Assembly: GCA_964406945.1 (NCBI GenBank)
Contig: CAYOTO010000051.1
Location: forward strand, 1-21,518
Direction of reading: 5' to 3'
Length of the DNA stretch: 21,518 bases
Source of the DNA: UBA2266 sp964406945
GTDB lineage: Bacteria > Planctomycetota > Phycisphaerae > Sedimentisphaerales > Anaerobacaceae
Part shown: positions 6,721 to 13,770 of the stretch, in pieces
Numbering within the stretch: position 1 is the stretch's first letter
Layout: the number at the start of each line of letters is the position of its first letter
Translations under genes and position numbers: made by a program
Notes under the pieces: model-generated
Told to the model about the DNA's origin: nothing
The model's database searches: none
Seen by the model: the letters and a program-made list of their open reading frames with translations, nothing else

Positions 6721-8028
6721 CTATCTTCTGGTGGGTCTGCTGGAGTTGAAGTTCAGAGTCGCCTGGGTCTTGCGGGCCAGGGTGAACGGACGGCATCGCC
6801 CCACGTTGTTCAAGAGTCCGATCGCCGCCAGACTGACCAGCAGGCTCGAACCGCCGTAACTGACAAAAGGCAACGTCAGGCCCGTTATCGGCATCAGACC
6901 GGTGGTCATGCCCACGTTTACTACCACCTCCACCGCAAACATGGCCACTATACCCACCGCCAGCAGGCGCCCGAAGGGGTCGGTATTGCCGACCGCAATT
7001 TCCAGACCGCAGGTTATGATCGTGGCATACAGCCCGAACAGCAGCAGAGAGCCCCACAAGCCCCATTGATGCGCGATTGCGGCAAAAATGAAGTCGTTAT
7101 GACGTTCGGGCAGGAAATCGTACTTGATAAAAGGCCCCTTTCGAAAGCCGTGGCCCAATCCCCCGTTCGCACCCCCGGAGGCCACGGCGTATTTGGACCT
7201 GATCAGGTGGTAGCCCCAATCGTTCTTCCACAACCGCTCGTTGAATTCCCCTCCTACCAGCAGTCTGGCCAGAAAAGGGCTTTCCTGGGCCTTCTGGCGA
7301 ACCCAACTGCTCTGCAGAACCACGCTGCTTATCCTCTCTCTCTGGTAAGGCTCCATTTTCAACCACAGCAGGGGGCTTACAAGCAAAGCCATCAGCACGA
7401 TAAGAGCGAAATGCTTAACCTTGGCCCCGGCCACGAACAGCATCGTAAAAAGTACCGGCATCATCAGCATGACCGTGCCCAGGTCCGGCTCCAGGAGAAT
7501 CAGCACCATAGGCAGCACCGTAAGCGCAAAAGGTCCTATAAGGGCTTTGAATCTGCGATAATTGCTCCTATATCTCAGATACCAAGCCAGGGCCATGATA
7601 TAGACGATTTTGCACAACTCCGATGGCTGAATGGATATCGACTGGCCCGCGAGGGAAAGGGCGATCCACCTTCGCGTACCGTTTTTGACCGGGATCGTAA
7701 CGAAATTGCCTATTCTGAGATTCACGAAGCGGTCGATCAGCAGGGCCCCGAGCAACACCAGCACCCCCGCGTAAAGCCAGTAACTAAGCTCGCCGAACCG
7801 CCGATAGTTGACCAGATTGACGAAAACGAACGCCATAAGCCCGATTACGGCGAAAACAAGCTGCTTTTTCCAGAATATCTGCAGGTTGTCCGGCGGCCCG
7901 GCAGGACTTTCTTCGGCCGGAGATCCCACCGCGTAAATGGTTGCAACCCCGATGCCTACCAGCGCGAGCGTGGCGATCAACAGAGTAATCCTTACAAGAA
8001 CGAGCCTTCCCTTGAGAATGTTGATCAT
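6721..8028 (-). CDS. rodA: Peptidoglycan glycosyltransferase RodA (SEDS family)
   Basis: A SEDS-family membrane protein of about 435 residues that polymerises lipid II into glycan strands together with a class B penicillin-binding protein, normally in the elongasome. It has about ten hydrophobic segments, the LLLEPDLGTVMLMMPVLF segment, the loop LPERHNDFIFAAIAHQWG with the conserved catalytic-region Asp312, and the SEDS signature GLMPITGLTLPFVSYGGSSL near the C-terminus. The PITGLTLPFVSYGG form and LPERHNDFIF favour RodA over FtsW. I place the start at ATG 8028 (MINILKGR), just before the first membrane segment; an upstream in-frame ATG at 8097 would add 23 residues not typical of the family. 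A weak -10 box ends 6 bases before 8028. It forms an operon with murJ. No PBP2 gene is in the window. Confidence 0.9.
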   Translation of the reverse strand: MINILKGRLVLVRITLLIATLALVGIGVATIYAVGSPAEESPAGPPDNLQIFWKKQLVFAVIGLMAFVFVNLVNYRRFGELSYWLYAGVLVLLGALLIDRFVNLRIGNFVTIPVKNGTRRWIALSLAGQSISIQPSELCKIVYIMALAWYLRYRSNYRRFKALIGPFALTVLPMVLILLEPDLGTVMLMMPVLFTMLFVAGAKVKHFALIVLMALLVSPLLWLKMEPYQRERISSVVLQSSWVRQKAQESPFLARLLVGGEFNERLWKNDWGYHLIRSKYAVASGGANGGLGHGFRKGPFIKYDFLPERHNDFIFAAIAHQWGLWGSLLLFGLYATIITCGLEIAVGNTDPFGRLLAVGIVAMFAVEVVVNVGMTTGLMPITGLTLPFVSYGGSSLLVSLAAIGLLNNVGRCRPFTLARKTQATLNFNSSRPTRR

Positions 8029-8034
8029 AGCGCG

Positions 8035-8062
8035 AGAATACCACAGATGGCCCCGATTTCCA
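8035..8062 (-). promoter_or_regulatory. Possible promoter of rodA-murJ
   Basis: On the minus strand TGGAAA (8062-8057) and TATTCT (8040-8035) are 16 bases apart, each matching 4 of 6 consensus bases. The -10 box ends 6 bases before the ATG at 8028, where no Shine-Dalgarno is seen. The match is weak. Confidence 0.3.
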
Positions 8063-8097
8063 TAGTCCCTGTTTGAAAAAATACACAAAAATTGCAT

Positions 8098-8370
8098 CCG
8101 CTACAGGCCGGTCAACCCGCCGCCGACAGGGCCTGAACGGCCTGCTGCCGGAAATTCGTGTGTGTTTTTCAAGAAAAGCAGCTTTTTGCCCAGTGAGACA
8201 GCGAGGCTTTTTGCTTGCTTTTGGCGTTTTATAGGACTAACATGCAGAAAGGCTTTCGCCCTGTCGACTGACAGTCTCGAACGCCCGAAAACTGCTAATT
8301 GCGATGTTCGAGAGACATCTGGAATTTCTCTCGAAAACTCAACCTTTTTAGCGTTATCGGCATTTTTTTC
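8098..8370. other. Divergent intergenic region with inverted repeats
   Basis: Between divergent rodA and the cohesin-like gene I see no supportable coding region. It holds two perfect inverted repeats: CTGTC/GACAG with a 4-base loop at 8261-8274, and TTCGAGAGA/TCTCTCGAA with an 11-base loop at 8307-8335. Neither has a T-run directly after it. They could be operators for the promoter at 8371-8399 or remnants of older sequence. Confidence 0.45.
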
Positions 8371-8399
8371 TTGATTTCAAGCACCCATTGTGCTAAATT
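8371..8399 (+). promoter_or_regulatory. Sigma70-type promoter for the cohesin-like gene
   Basis: TTGATT (8371-8376) and TAAATT (8394-8399) are 17 bases apart. The inverted repeat AGCAC-ccatt-GTGCT (8380-8394) fills the spacer and touches the -10 box, a position suited to a repressor. Predicted start near 8406 gives a leader of about 270 bases. Confidence 0.5.
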
Positions 8400-8460
8400 A
8401 CAGTTAATCTTCACCAATGTTAAACCTGTGCGTATAGTTGGATGTTAAGCACGCTTTGTC

Positions 8461-8655
8461 GCCAACTGGCGAGAAAGGAGGAGTCTCAGGAAGGTATGAG
8501 GGTTACTTCCGGCTTGTTTCGCCGGCCGGACCGCTACGCACGGTGAGATGCTGGGCCTAAAGGCCAATAAGCCGTGTAAGCGAGCCAAAGGCAGTTGTTT
8601 TGTCAGGCGAAAAACACCAAGATTGTGTGGACCTAACCAATCCGCACAACAAGAA
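8461..8655 (+). ncRNA. Densely structured 5' leader, candidate cis-regulatory RNA
   Basis: The leader contains a chain of possible helices. A nested three-part arm lies at 8532-8582: CGCT/AGCG (8532-8535, 8579-8582), CACGG/CCGTG (8539-8543, 8572-8576), and GGCC/GGCC closing a TAAA loop (8554-8565), with asymmetric internal loops between. Before it are CGCC-aact-GGCG (8460-8471) and a CCGGC/GCCGG hairpin (about 8509-8525). After it, TTGTGTGGA (8623-8631) pairs with TCCGCACAA (8641-8649), nine pairs including one U-G, with a 9-base loop, ending 14 bases before the ribosome site GGGAG (8664-8668). I compared it by eye with c-di-GMP-I and cobalamin riboswitch cores and found no match. Helices are read by hand, not computed. 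Confidence 0.45.
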
Positions 8656-8675
8656 GAAAAGAAGGGAGTTTAATT

Positions 8676-9665
8676 ATGAAGAAGTTAGCTTTGTTGCTGG
8701 CAGTAGCGTTGTTCGCTGCTCCCGCGATGGCTGTAACGGTCTCGGTGGTCCCCACCGATCCGCTGACTGCTGAGATTCAGTATGATGCAGAAGGCGAAGA
8801 CATTGCAGCTTTCGCGCTCGACGTTACGGTCGATGCCGGCGTGATCGAATCGGTTACGCCAGCTAAGGTCGGCGTCAGTGTTGCAGGCGATGAAGGCTTC
8901 GGCATTTTCCCGGCGAACTTTGACAGGTTCATCACTGTCAATGCTCAGGGTGGTGTCGATGACTGGAACGTGACCGGTTACGGTCCCGTCGCCGATGTTA
9001 ATGATCCCGGCGCAGCCGGTGGCCTCGGTTCCGATGCCATCACGATCGAACTTGGCGCACTGTACAAAGGCGACGGCAACAAGCCCGCTCAGACCGGTAC
9101 GCTTTGCACGATCACCGTTTCGGAAGGCTGCACCATGAGCCTGGCTCTGAACGAACTTCGCGGCGGCATTGTCACCGCAGGTGCGGGCGAGCCGGCAAGC
9201 ACCACGCTTGTAGGTGCCGACATTCCCGGCGTTATTGATGAATGCCTCTCTCCGGACGACCCCGGTTACGACGACTGGGTAGCTTTCGGTAAGCCCGACT
9301 GCTGGTGCTATGTAAGGCAGTGTCACGGCGACGCCGACGGTCAACTCGAAGGTGGAGGCAAGATTCCGCTGAGAGCTGTCGGTACGGCGGACCTGAACGT
9401 GCTTATCAGCGCTTGGAGCGTTCATGAGCCGGATAGCCCGGTACAGCCCGGCCCCGGTATCATGAGTGTTGAAGGCGCCGTTTGTGCGGACTTCGACCAC
9501 GCCGCCGAAGGTGGAGGAAAGATTCCGCTCAGGCGCGTAGGTACCGCGGACTTGAATATTCTTATCGAGAACTGGACCAAGCACGAGCCTGACAGTCCGG
9601 TACAGCCCGGTCCGGGCGTTCCGAAAGACTGCCAGCCCGAAGGCTATGGTATCGATCTCGACTAA
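8676..9665 (+). CDS. Secreted cohesin-like protein with two dockerin-like repeats
   Basis: A 329-residue exported protein. Residues 1-19 are a clear signal peptide ending AMA. Residues about 20-190 are a beta-rich region with features of cohesin-like modules (FALDVTVDAG, SDAITIELGALYKGDG, TGTLCTITVS). Residues 209-314 hold two repeats: C-W-C-Y, CHGDADG, then GGGKIPLRAVGTADLNVLIS (from 226) and CADFDHAAE then GGGKIPLRRVGTADLNILIE (from 279), each followed by EPDSPVQPGPG. The GTADLNxLI part is the second half of a dockerin calcium loop, and GDADG looks like the first half, separated by a glycine-rich insert. I infer a surface-assembly or anchoring role; the exact function is unknown. GGGAG at 8664-8668 supports the start. 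A PEP-CTERM gene follows 135 bases on. Confidence 0.8.
   Translation: MKKLALLLAVALFAAPAMAVTVSVVPTDPLTAEIQYDAEGEDIAAFALDVTVDAGVIESVTPAKVGVSVAGDEGFGIFPANFDRFITVNAQGGVDDWNVTGYGPVADVNDPGAAGGLGSDAITIELGALYKGDGNKPAQTGTLCTITVSEGCTMSLALNELRGGIVTAGAGEPASTTLVGADIPGVIDECLSPDDPGYDDWVAFGKPDCWCYVRQCHGDADGQLEGGGKIPLRAVGTADLNVLISAWSVHEPDSPVQPGPGIMSVEGAVCADFDHAAEGGGKIPLRRVGTADLNILIENWTKHEPDSPVQPGPGVPKDCQPEGYGIDLD
9351..9617 (+). repeat. Two imperfect coding repeats of the dockerin-like module
   Basis: Units begin at 9351 and 9510, 159 bases apart, each encoding 36 similar residues (GGGKIPLRxVGTADLNxLI through EPDSPVQPGPG). Protein identity is much higher than third-position identity, so the copies are old or under selection rather than a recent duplication. 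Confidence 0.8.
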
Positions 9666-9692
9666 GAGCCAGCGGTGTCAGTGTTTTAAAGG

Positions 9693-9740
9693 TAAGTTTC
9701 AATTGAGACTTAAAATGTGAAACAAGCTGGTTAACAGCTT
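9693..9740 (+). promoter_or_regulatory. Two inverted repeats between the cohesin-like and PEP-CTERM genes
   Basis: TAAGT/ACTTA at 9693-9712 closes a 20-base near-palindrome (with U-G pairs) and AAGCTG-gttaa-CAGCTT at 9724-9740 is a perfect 6-base stem followed by an AT-rich AAAGATTTTATT. The second could be a weak terminator or attenuator lowering readthrough into the PEP-CTERM gene, or an RNA processing site. Confidence 0.35.
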
Positions 9741-9800
9741 AAAGATTTTATTCTTACGCTTTTTATCGGAAAAAGGGTGTATTTTTCAGGAAGGAGATAG

Positions 9801-10301
9801 ATGATGAAGAAGTTATTAGTTCTTGCGTTGGTTCTTGGTTTGGCCGGTGCAGCGAATGCAGGGCTGGTCGAAGTCGACGCGACTAAGATCAATCCCGGCG
9901 AGACTGCGACGTTCAGCGTTGTCAGCCCCGAAGGTGAAGGCAATTGGGCAGGCTGGCTCGAAATCAGCACGACCGGCACTGGCGATCTCGGTCCGCTGAC
10001 TCTGACCGCGAAAGCCCCCGTTGGTGAAGCTGACACATTCGTGAAGGGCGAGGCGGAACTTGGTTACGGCGGCTGGTATCAGTTCTCGATTGTTAGCACC
10101 AATCCGGGCAACCAACCTGTGCCCGGCGTTCAGGCGACCATGACATTCTCAGGCGCCGAAGGAGATACCGGGACGGTGACCCTGTGGGATGCCACAGGCG
10201 CTGTCGCCATCCAGGATCCTGTTACGGTTGAGGTTATTCCGGAACCGATGACTCTGGGTCTGCTGGGTCTTGGCGGTCTGTTTCTGCGTCGTCGCAAATA
10301 A
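9801..10301 (+). CDS. PEP-CTERM sorting-signal protein
   Basis: A 166-residue exported protein with an N-terminal signal peptide (MMKKLLVLALVLGLAGAANA) and a C-terminal PEP-CTERM tag: I146-P-E-P, hydrophobic segment MTLGLLGLGGLFL, and basic tail RRRK. In this family the tag directs the protein to an EpsH/XrtA-type exosortase, which processes it at the inner membrane for export to the surface or the exopolysaccharide. The mature part is beta-rich (FSVVSPEGEGNWAGWLEIST) without a domain I can name. AGGAG at 9792-9796 lies only 4 bases before the ATG at 9801 but 7 before the second ATG at 9804, which may be the real start. It follows the dockerin-like protein and ends at a strong terminator. No exosortase is encoded here. 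Confidence 0.85.
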   Translation: MMKKLLVLALVLGLAGAANAGLVEVDATKINPGETATFSVVSPEGEGNWAGWLEISTTGTGDLGPLTLTAKAPVGEADTFVKGEAELGYGGWYQFSIVSTNPGNQPVPGVQATMTFSGAEGDTGTVTLWDATGAVAIQDPVTVEVIPEPMTLGLLGLGGLFLRRRK

Positions 10302-10336
10302 GACCGAGTGAACCAACGGTTCATCATTTGTTAAAG

Positions 10337-10367
10337 AAAGGGCAAACCTCCGGGTTTGCCCTTTTTT
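10337..10367 (+). terminator. Strong rho-independent terminator
   Basis: AAAGGGCAAACC (10337-10348) pairs perfectly with GGTTTGCCCTTT (10353-10364) around a TCCG loop, and T continues to 10367. It ends the cohesin-like/PEP-CTERM unit about 35 bases after the PEP-CTERM stop. Confidence 0.93.
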
Positions 10368-10369
10368 AT

Positions 10370-10399
10370 TTGGTTCTTTCAGTATGTCTCATTTATAAT
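10370..10399 (+). promoter_or_regulatory. Promoter for the lipoprotein gene at 10501
   Basis: TTGGTT (10370-10375) and a perfect TATAAT (10394-10399) are 18 bases apart, directly after the preceding terminator. The predicted start near 10406 gives an untranslated leader of about 95 bases. Confidence 0.5.
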
Positions 10400-10500
10400 G
10401 GAGGAGAGCAGGTCTCGGCGCTCTGATGGTCGTTCGGCGCAGTTAGACAGGTCGAACAACGATGCGAATGTTGCAGTAATCAGGTTGAGGAATCTTTTGT

Positions 10501-11205
10501 ATGAGAAACTTTTTTATATCCATGATGCTGTTGGGCGCTGCTATTGCTGTGGGGGGATGTCCGAAGGATGGGCCGAATACGGGGCAAAGCGGCACTATTG
10601 TTGAGCCGAATACCTCAGGCGCCGGAACGATTGCCCCCAATGCGGCCGAGCCAAACAGACCCGGACCGGACATGCTGATCGCCGTAGACGGCGAATTCCC
10701 CGATTATATGGTGGGAAGATGGGTGGCCGACGAGGATGGCTGGCAGTTTATAATAGACCCGAATGGCCGGATCACATACGCCAGGATCAGCATGGGAAGG
10801 GTCTGGCTCAAACCCGGAAAAACTACCGACGTTCCCATGAAGGAAGGGGGCCAGGGCCTATTCCAGCCTGGAACATGGCATTTGCACTTCGATAAGGAAT
10901 CGCGTGTACTCACAATCGGAATAACGCTGAAGAACCTGGCAATCAATGTGCCTGATAACCGCCTGAAGGGCTCCAGTAGAGATACTTTTGTAGGTGTGGT
11001 GGCCGAGGATAACAGAACCTGGGAGGCTACCTGGACCAGCTTCCCCAAATACTGGGCCTATACCGACGAGCACCCCGAAGGCTTCTATCTAGGAGTCGAC
11101 GACCCGGTCTACGGCGCCGAAAAGCAGTTAGTCTTTACAAAAGTTCCCATGGACTCCCGCATCGCGATTGATTCGCAGAAGAAAGCGGGCGAGAGCACTA
11201 ATTAG
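10501..11205 (+). CDS. Lipoprotein of unknown function
   Basis: A 234-residue protein with a lipoprotein signal: MRNFFISMMLLGAAIAVGGC, lipobox VGGC, lipidated Cys20. A low-complexity linker rich in Pro, Asn and Gly follows (about 21-60). The folded part starts about residue 65 (FPDYMVGRWVADEDGWQFII) and looks like a small beta-barrel with W and G turns, of the sort found in lipocalin-like or DUF-type envelope proteins; I cannot name the family. GAGGA about 11 bases before the ATG is the only ribosome site. The stop overlaps the stop of the convergent spermidine-synthase-like gene by 8 bases, with no terminator between them, so the 3' ends of the two mRNAs would be antisense. Confidence 0.75.
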   Translation: MRNFFISMMLLGAAIAVGGCPKDGPNTGQSGTIVEPNTSGAGTIAPNAAEPNRPGPDMLIAVDGEFPDYMVGRWVADEDGWQFIIDPNGRITYARISMGRVWLKPGKTTDVPMKEGGQGLFQPGTWHLHFDKESRVLTIGITLKNLAINVPDNRLKGSSRDTFVGVVAEDNRTWEATWTSFPKYWAYTDEHPEGFYLGVDDPVYGAEKQLVFTKVPMDSRIAIDSQKKAGESTN

Positions 11206-13414
11206 CCGAACCCTTCTTCTGTCGCAGATGTGCTAAGTACGTCTTAAACCGAGCCGCCTCGTTCGCATTGCCAGATTCGGTCATAGCCTTTATGGCCCTT
11301 GCCATGGCGGCAATCGCCTCATCGTACCTTTTCTGAAACTCCAGCGCCCGCGCAAGATTAAAGTGAGCCGTTGAATTTGACGGATCGAGTTTTACAACCT
11401 CTCTAAAAGCTTCGGCTGCAGGCCCGAGTTGTCCGATCGAGGCCAGTGCATCTCCCAGACGCATATGCAGTTCCGGCTCGTCCGGATTCTGACGAATGTC
11501 TTTTCGAAAATCGGCAATGGCAGTATCGAAGTGGGCCTTAGCGTCCGCCGGCCGATTTAGACGCTGCATGCATATTCCTATGTTGAAGTGTACGCTGGCT
11601 ATGGCAAGGTTATGCTTCTCCGTCGCCGTACTGTCGTATTCAACGGCCTTTTCGAAAGCTTCTACCGCCTTTTCAAACTTGCCCTGAGCTGCGTACATCA
11701 GTCCCATCTGGTTGTACGCTCGGACGCTGAGTTGGGGGTAAGCCAGTACCGCCTTTTGATATGTCTCAATACTTCGGTCGTACTGCTCTTTTTGAGCGAA
11801 ATCCCCGGCCCTGCTGTAGTATTTCAGACCCGAGAATTCACTGGCGCTGTTGAGCACCACAGGCGCCAGCATATTTTCCACGGGAGCATAATCATCGGTC
11901 AGGATGAAATTGTCCGATCTTGCCTTGACCGTCTGAATCTCGGATGAGTTGAGATACCAAACATCAAGCTGGCCCTTGTACTTGCCCATCATTGCGGGCA
12001 GATCCAGCTTTTGTTTGGCGCATATAACCACGTACGTATTTCGCTGATCCTTTGGGCTGCCCTGCTCCGTAGCCACGTAGACGTAAGGGAAAGTCTCTTC
12101 CAGCGTCGAAACAACGGCGCCCATGAAGAGACTGGAATTATATATATCAATCAGATTGACCAGATAGACCCCGTCATCAGCCAGAATCTCGTATGCCTTG
12201 TCGTTGAACTCCTTAGTAACGAGCTGAAAAGGCACGGAATAGTCATTGATTGCATCCTCGAATATGATGTCGTACTCGACGGTATCTTTGCCCAGCCGCC
12301 TCTCGTGCAGCAATTCGTCTACATAGTTACGGGCGTCCATATTAAACGTATTTATGCTGGTATCTCGCGGCAGACCGAAAGCCGCCATCGCCGCCTCGGT
12401 AACTCCCGGGTCGATCTCGATTACGTCGATTCTACTGCCCGGATAATGCTTTTCGAGGTACTGCGGGAAAACATACCCGCCACCGCCAATCACCATGGCC
12501 GATAGCTTCTCCTTGTCCAATCCCGCCGTTACGCCTGCGTAAATATGTGTATAGAAGTACTTCAGCTCCTCCAGATTATCCATCACAATTTCGCTGTGCT
12601 TGAGCTTGTCCTGCATGAACTGCCGCACATCGGGTTCTTCCGAAACCTGCCTGACCGCAATATAGCAGTAAGGGCTCTCGTCTTCGTAAATCAGCCGAGG
12701 ATCCTCGGGCTTGCGAAGTTTCAACGCAGCCCCGGCTTCCTGGCACCACTCAATAGGCGCAAGAGCCAGAAACGAAGCGCCGATTATTACCACGGCCCAA
12801 ACGTGCACCAGAATCGCCCGCATGCAGTACAGCACCGAAAGAATCGCCATACCTAACGCAACGGCGATAACAATCCGCTGAGTTCCCCACCATGCTATCA
12901 GCCAGAACCCCGCGGCAAATGTTCCTGCAATACTCCCGGCGGCCCCGAAGGCGTAAATATCCCCCACCGTGCGTCCGGGCGGCAAACCCTGATCCAACGC
13001 CATCTTAGCGACCACCGGGCTTATCATGCCCAGCAGCGTGGACGGCAGCAGAAACACTATCGCCACGTGGCTGAACACCCGCACCGGCCAACTGAGCTTC
13101 CACAGCCAAACCCATTCCCCAACGATATTGTTGAGCACCACTATTATTATGCAAGAGGCCGAAGCCAGCCCAAAAAGCAGCGCAAGAGTCTTTTTCGGCC
13201 GGTACTTATCCGCGATTCGTCCGCCCAGATAGTTGCCAATAGTAATCCCCGCCAGCACAACGCCGATTACGCTGGTCCAGGTATACAACGAGGAACCCAG
13301 AAATCGCGCTATCAGACGCCCCGCGACCAATTCCAATATCATGATGCATGCGCTGGATAAAAAAACCGTCAGTCCGGGTATAAGTATCGCAAACGGCTTT
13401 GAGGATTTGCTCAT
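11198..13414 (-). CDS. Membrane spermidine-synthase-like protein with C-terminal TPR domain
   Basis: A 738-residue three-part protein. Residues about 8-215 are hydrophobic segments of the fused MFS/spermidine-synthase type (SSACIMILELVAGRLIARFL is its signature start). Residues about 230-480 form a Rossmann methyltransferase-like domain of the SpeE superfamily: G310-GGGY glycine loop in MVIGGGGYVFP, acidic E333-I-D335 in VIEIDPGV, D360 in NMDARNYV, and FEDAIND near 385-391. Residues about 535-735 are TPRs (YNQMGLMYAAQGKFEKAVEA, LHMRLGDALASIGQLGPAAE). Family members resemble aminopropyltransferases, but true polyamine synthesis is doubtful for membrane forms; substrate unknown. The TPRs suggest a partner protein. 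ATG 13414 is preceded by a good promoter. It converges on the lipoprotein gene with an 8-base overlap. Confidence 0.88.
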   Translation of the reverse strand: MSKSSKPFAILIPGLTVFLSSACIMILELVAGRLIARFLGSSLYTWTSVIGVVLAGITIGNYLGGRIADKYRPKKTLALLFGLASASCIIIVVLNNIVGEWVWLWKLSWPVRVFSHVAIVFLLPSTLLGMISPVVAKMALDQGLPPGRTVGDIYAFGAAGSIAGTFAAGFWLIAWWGTQRIVIAVALGMAILSVLYCMRAILVHVWAVVIIGASFLALAPIEWCQEAGAALKLRKPEDPRLIYEDESPYCYIAVRQVSEEPDVRQFMQDKLKHSEIVMDNLEELKYFYTHIYAGVTAGLDKEKLSAMVIGGGGYVFPQYLEKHYPGSRIDVIEIDPGVTEAAMAAFGLPRDTSINTFNMDARNYVDELLHERRLGKDTVEYDIIFEDAINDYSVPFQLVTKEFNDKAYEILADDGVYLVNLIDIYNSSLFMGAVVSTLEETFPYVYVATEQGSPKDQRNTYVVICAKQKLDLPAMMGKYKGQLDVWYLNSSEIQTVKARSDNFILTDDYAPVENMLAPVVLNSASEFSGLKYYSRAGDFAQKEQYDRSIETYQKAVLAYPQLSVRAYNQMGLMYAAQGKFEKAVEAFEKAVEYDSTATEKHNLAIASVHFNIGICMQRLNRPADAKAHFDTAIADFRKDIRQNPDEPELHMRLGDALASIGQLGPAAEAFREVVKLDPSNSTAHFNLARALEFQKRYDEAIAAMARAIKAMTESGNANEAARFKTYLAHLRQKKGSAN

Positions 13415-13455
13415 GGGCCTTTTCTTCCTAACATGCTGGGAAAATGTAAATGCTT

Positions 13456-13483
13456 ATTATAACAGATGCGTGCCGGTAGGCAA
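13456..13483 (-). promoter_or_regulatory. Promoter of the spermidine-synthase-like gene
   Basis: On the minus strand TTGCCT (13483-13478) and a perfect TATAAT (13461-13456) are 16 bases apart, giving a leader of about 35 bases to the ATG at 13414. Confidence 0.6.
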
Positions 13484-13668
13484 GCTCATTGCGGGCTGAG
13501 CCGTTGCCCGATATACGAGTAGAAACGCCCTGGCACCATTGATTTTCTATATCGGCCCGCACGCGCGGCGGACTTTTACCCAATCGCTTCATAAGGGAAG
13601 ATTTGGGCCGCTTTTGCATGTTGATACGCATCGCAGATACGGCGGTTCGGATGAACTGTCTGTAAGGG
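13484..13668. other. Spacer between divergent promoters
   Basis: The gene-free stretch 13415-13770 holds two divergent promoters, at 13456-13483 (minus) and 13669-13696 (plus). Between them I see no coding region, terminator or clear repeat. Confidence 0.5.
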
Positions 13669-13696
13669 TTGTTTCATAATCGACAGCCCGTATAAT
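13669..13696 (+). promoter_or_regulatory. Promoter of the GH16 pseudogene
   Basis: TTGTTT (13669-13674) and a perfect TATAAT (13691-13696) are 16 bases apart, about 75 bases before the ATG at 13771. The promoter appears intact although the gene is broken, so the remnant may still be transcribed. Confidence 0.5.
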
Positions 13697-13770
13697 AGCT
13701 TTTCAGGCCCCGAACGGGTATAAAAACCAGCGGCCGAGCCGCCATCGGCTTCGACTTAAAAAGGGCACTG

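Noticed and set aside
6115..8076. Very long open frame (about 650 codons) on the plus strand
   Set aside because: It is antisense to rodA and murJ, both unmistakable by motif. Its product is rich in Gln, Arg and His with no domain, as expected for the shadow of hydrophobic proteins.
8029..8097. N-terminal extension of RodA to the ATG at 8097
   Set aside because: The 23 extra residues (MQFLCIFSNRDYG and on) have no ribosome site and do not resemble RodA starts; a possible -10 box lies within this stretch.
8307..8335. Perfect 9-base inverted repeat as a terminator
   Set aside because: No T-run follows directly and no gene ends before it, as rodA is transcribed away from it. Kept only as an inverted repeat.
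8461..8655. Known riboswitch (c-di-GMP-I or cobalamin) in the leader
   Set aside because: I looked for the conserved cores of both by eye and did not find them, so I list the leader as an unclassified structured RNA only.
9351..9617. Repeats as a CRISPR or transposon signature
   Set aside because: The two units are in-frame coding repeats 159 bases apart with protein-level conservation; they are domain repeats. No CRISPR array was found in the window.
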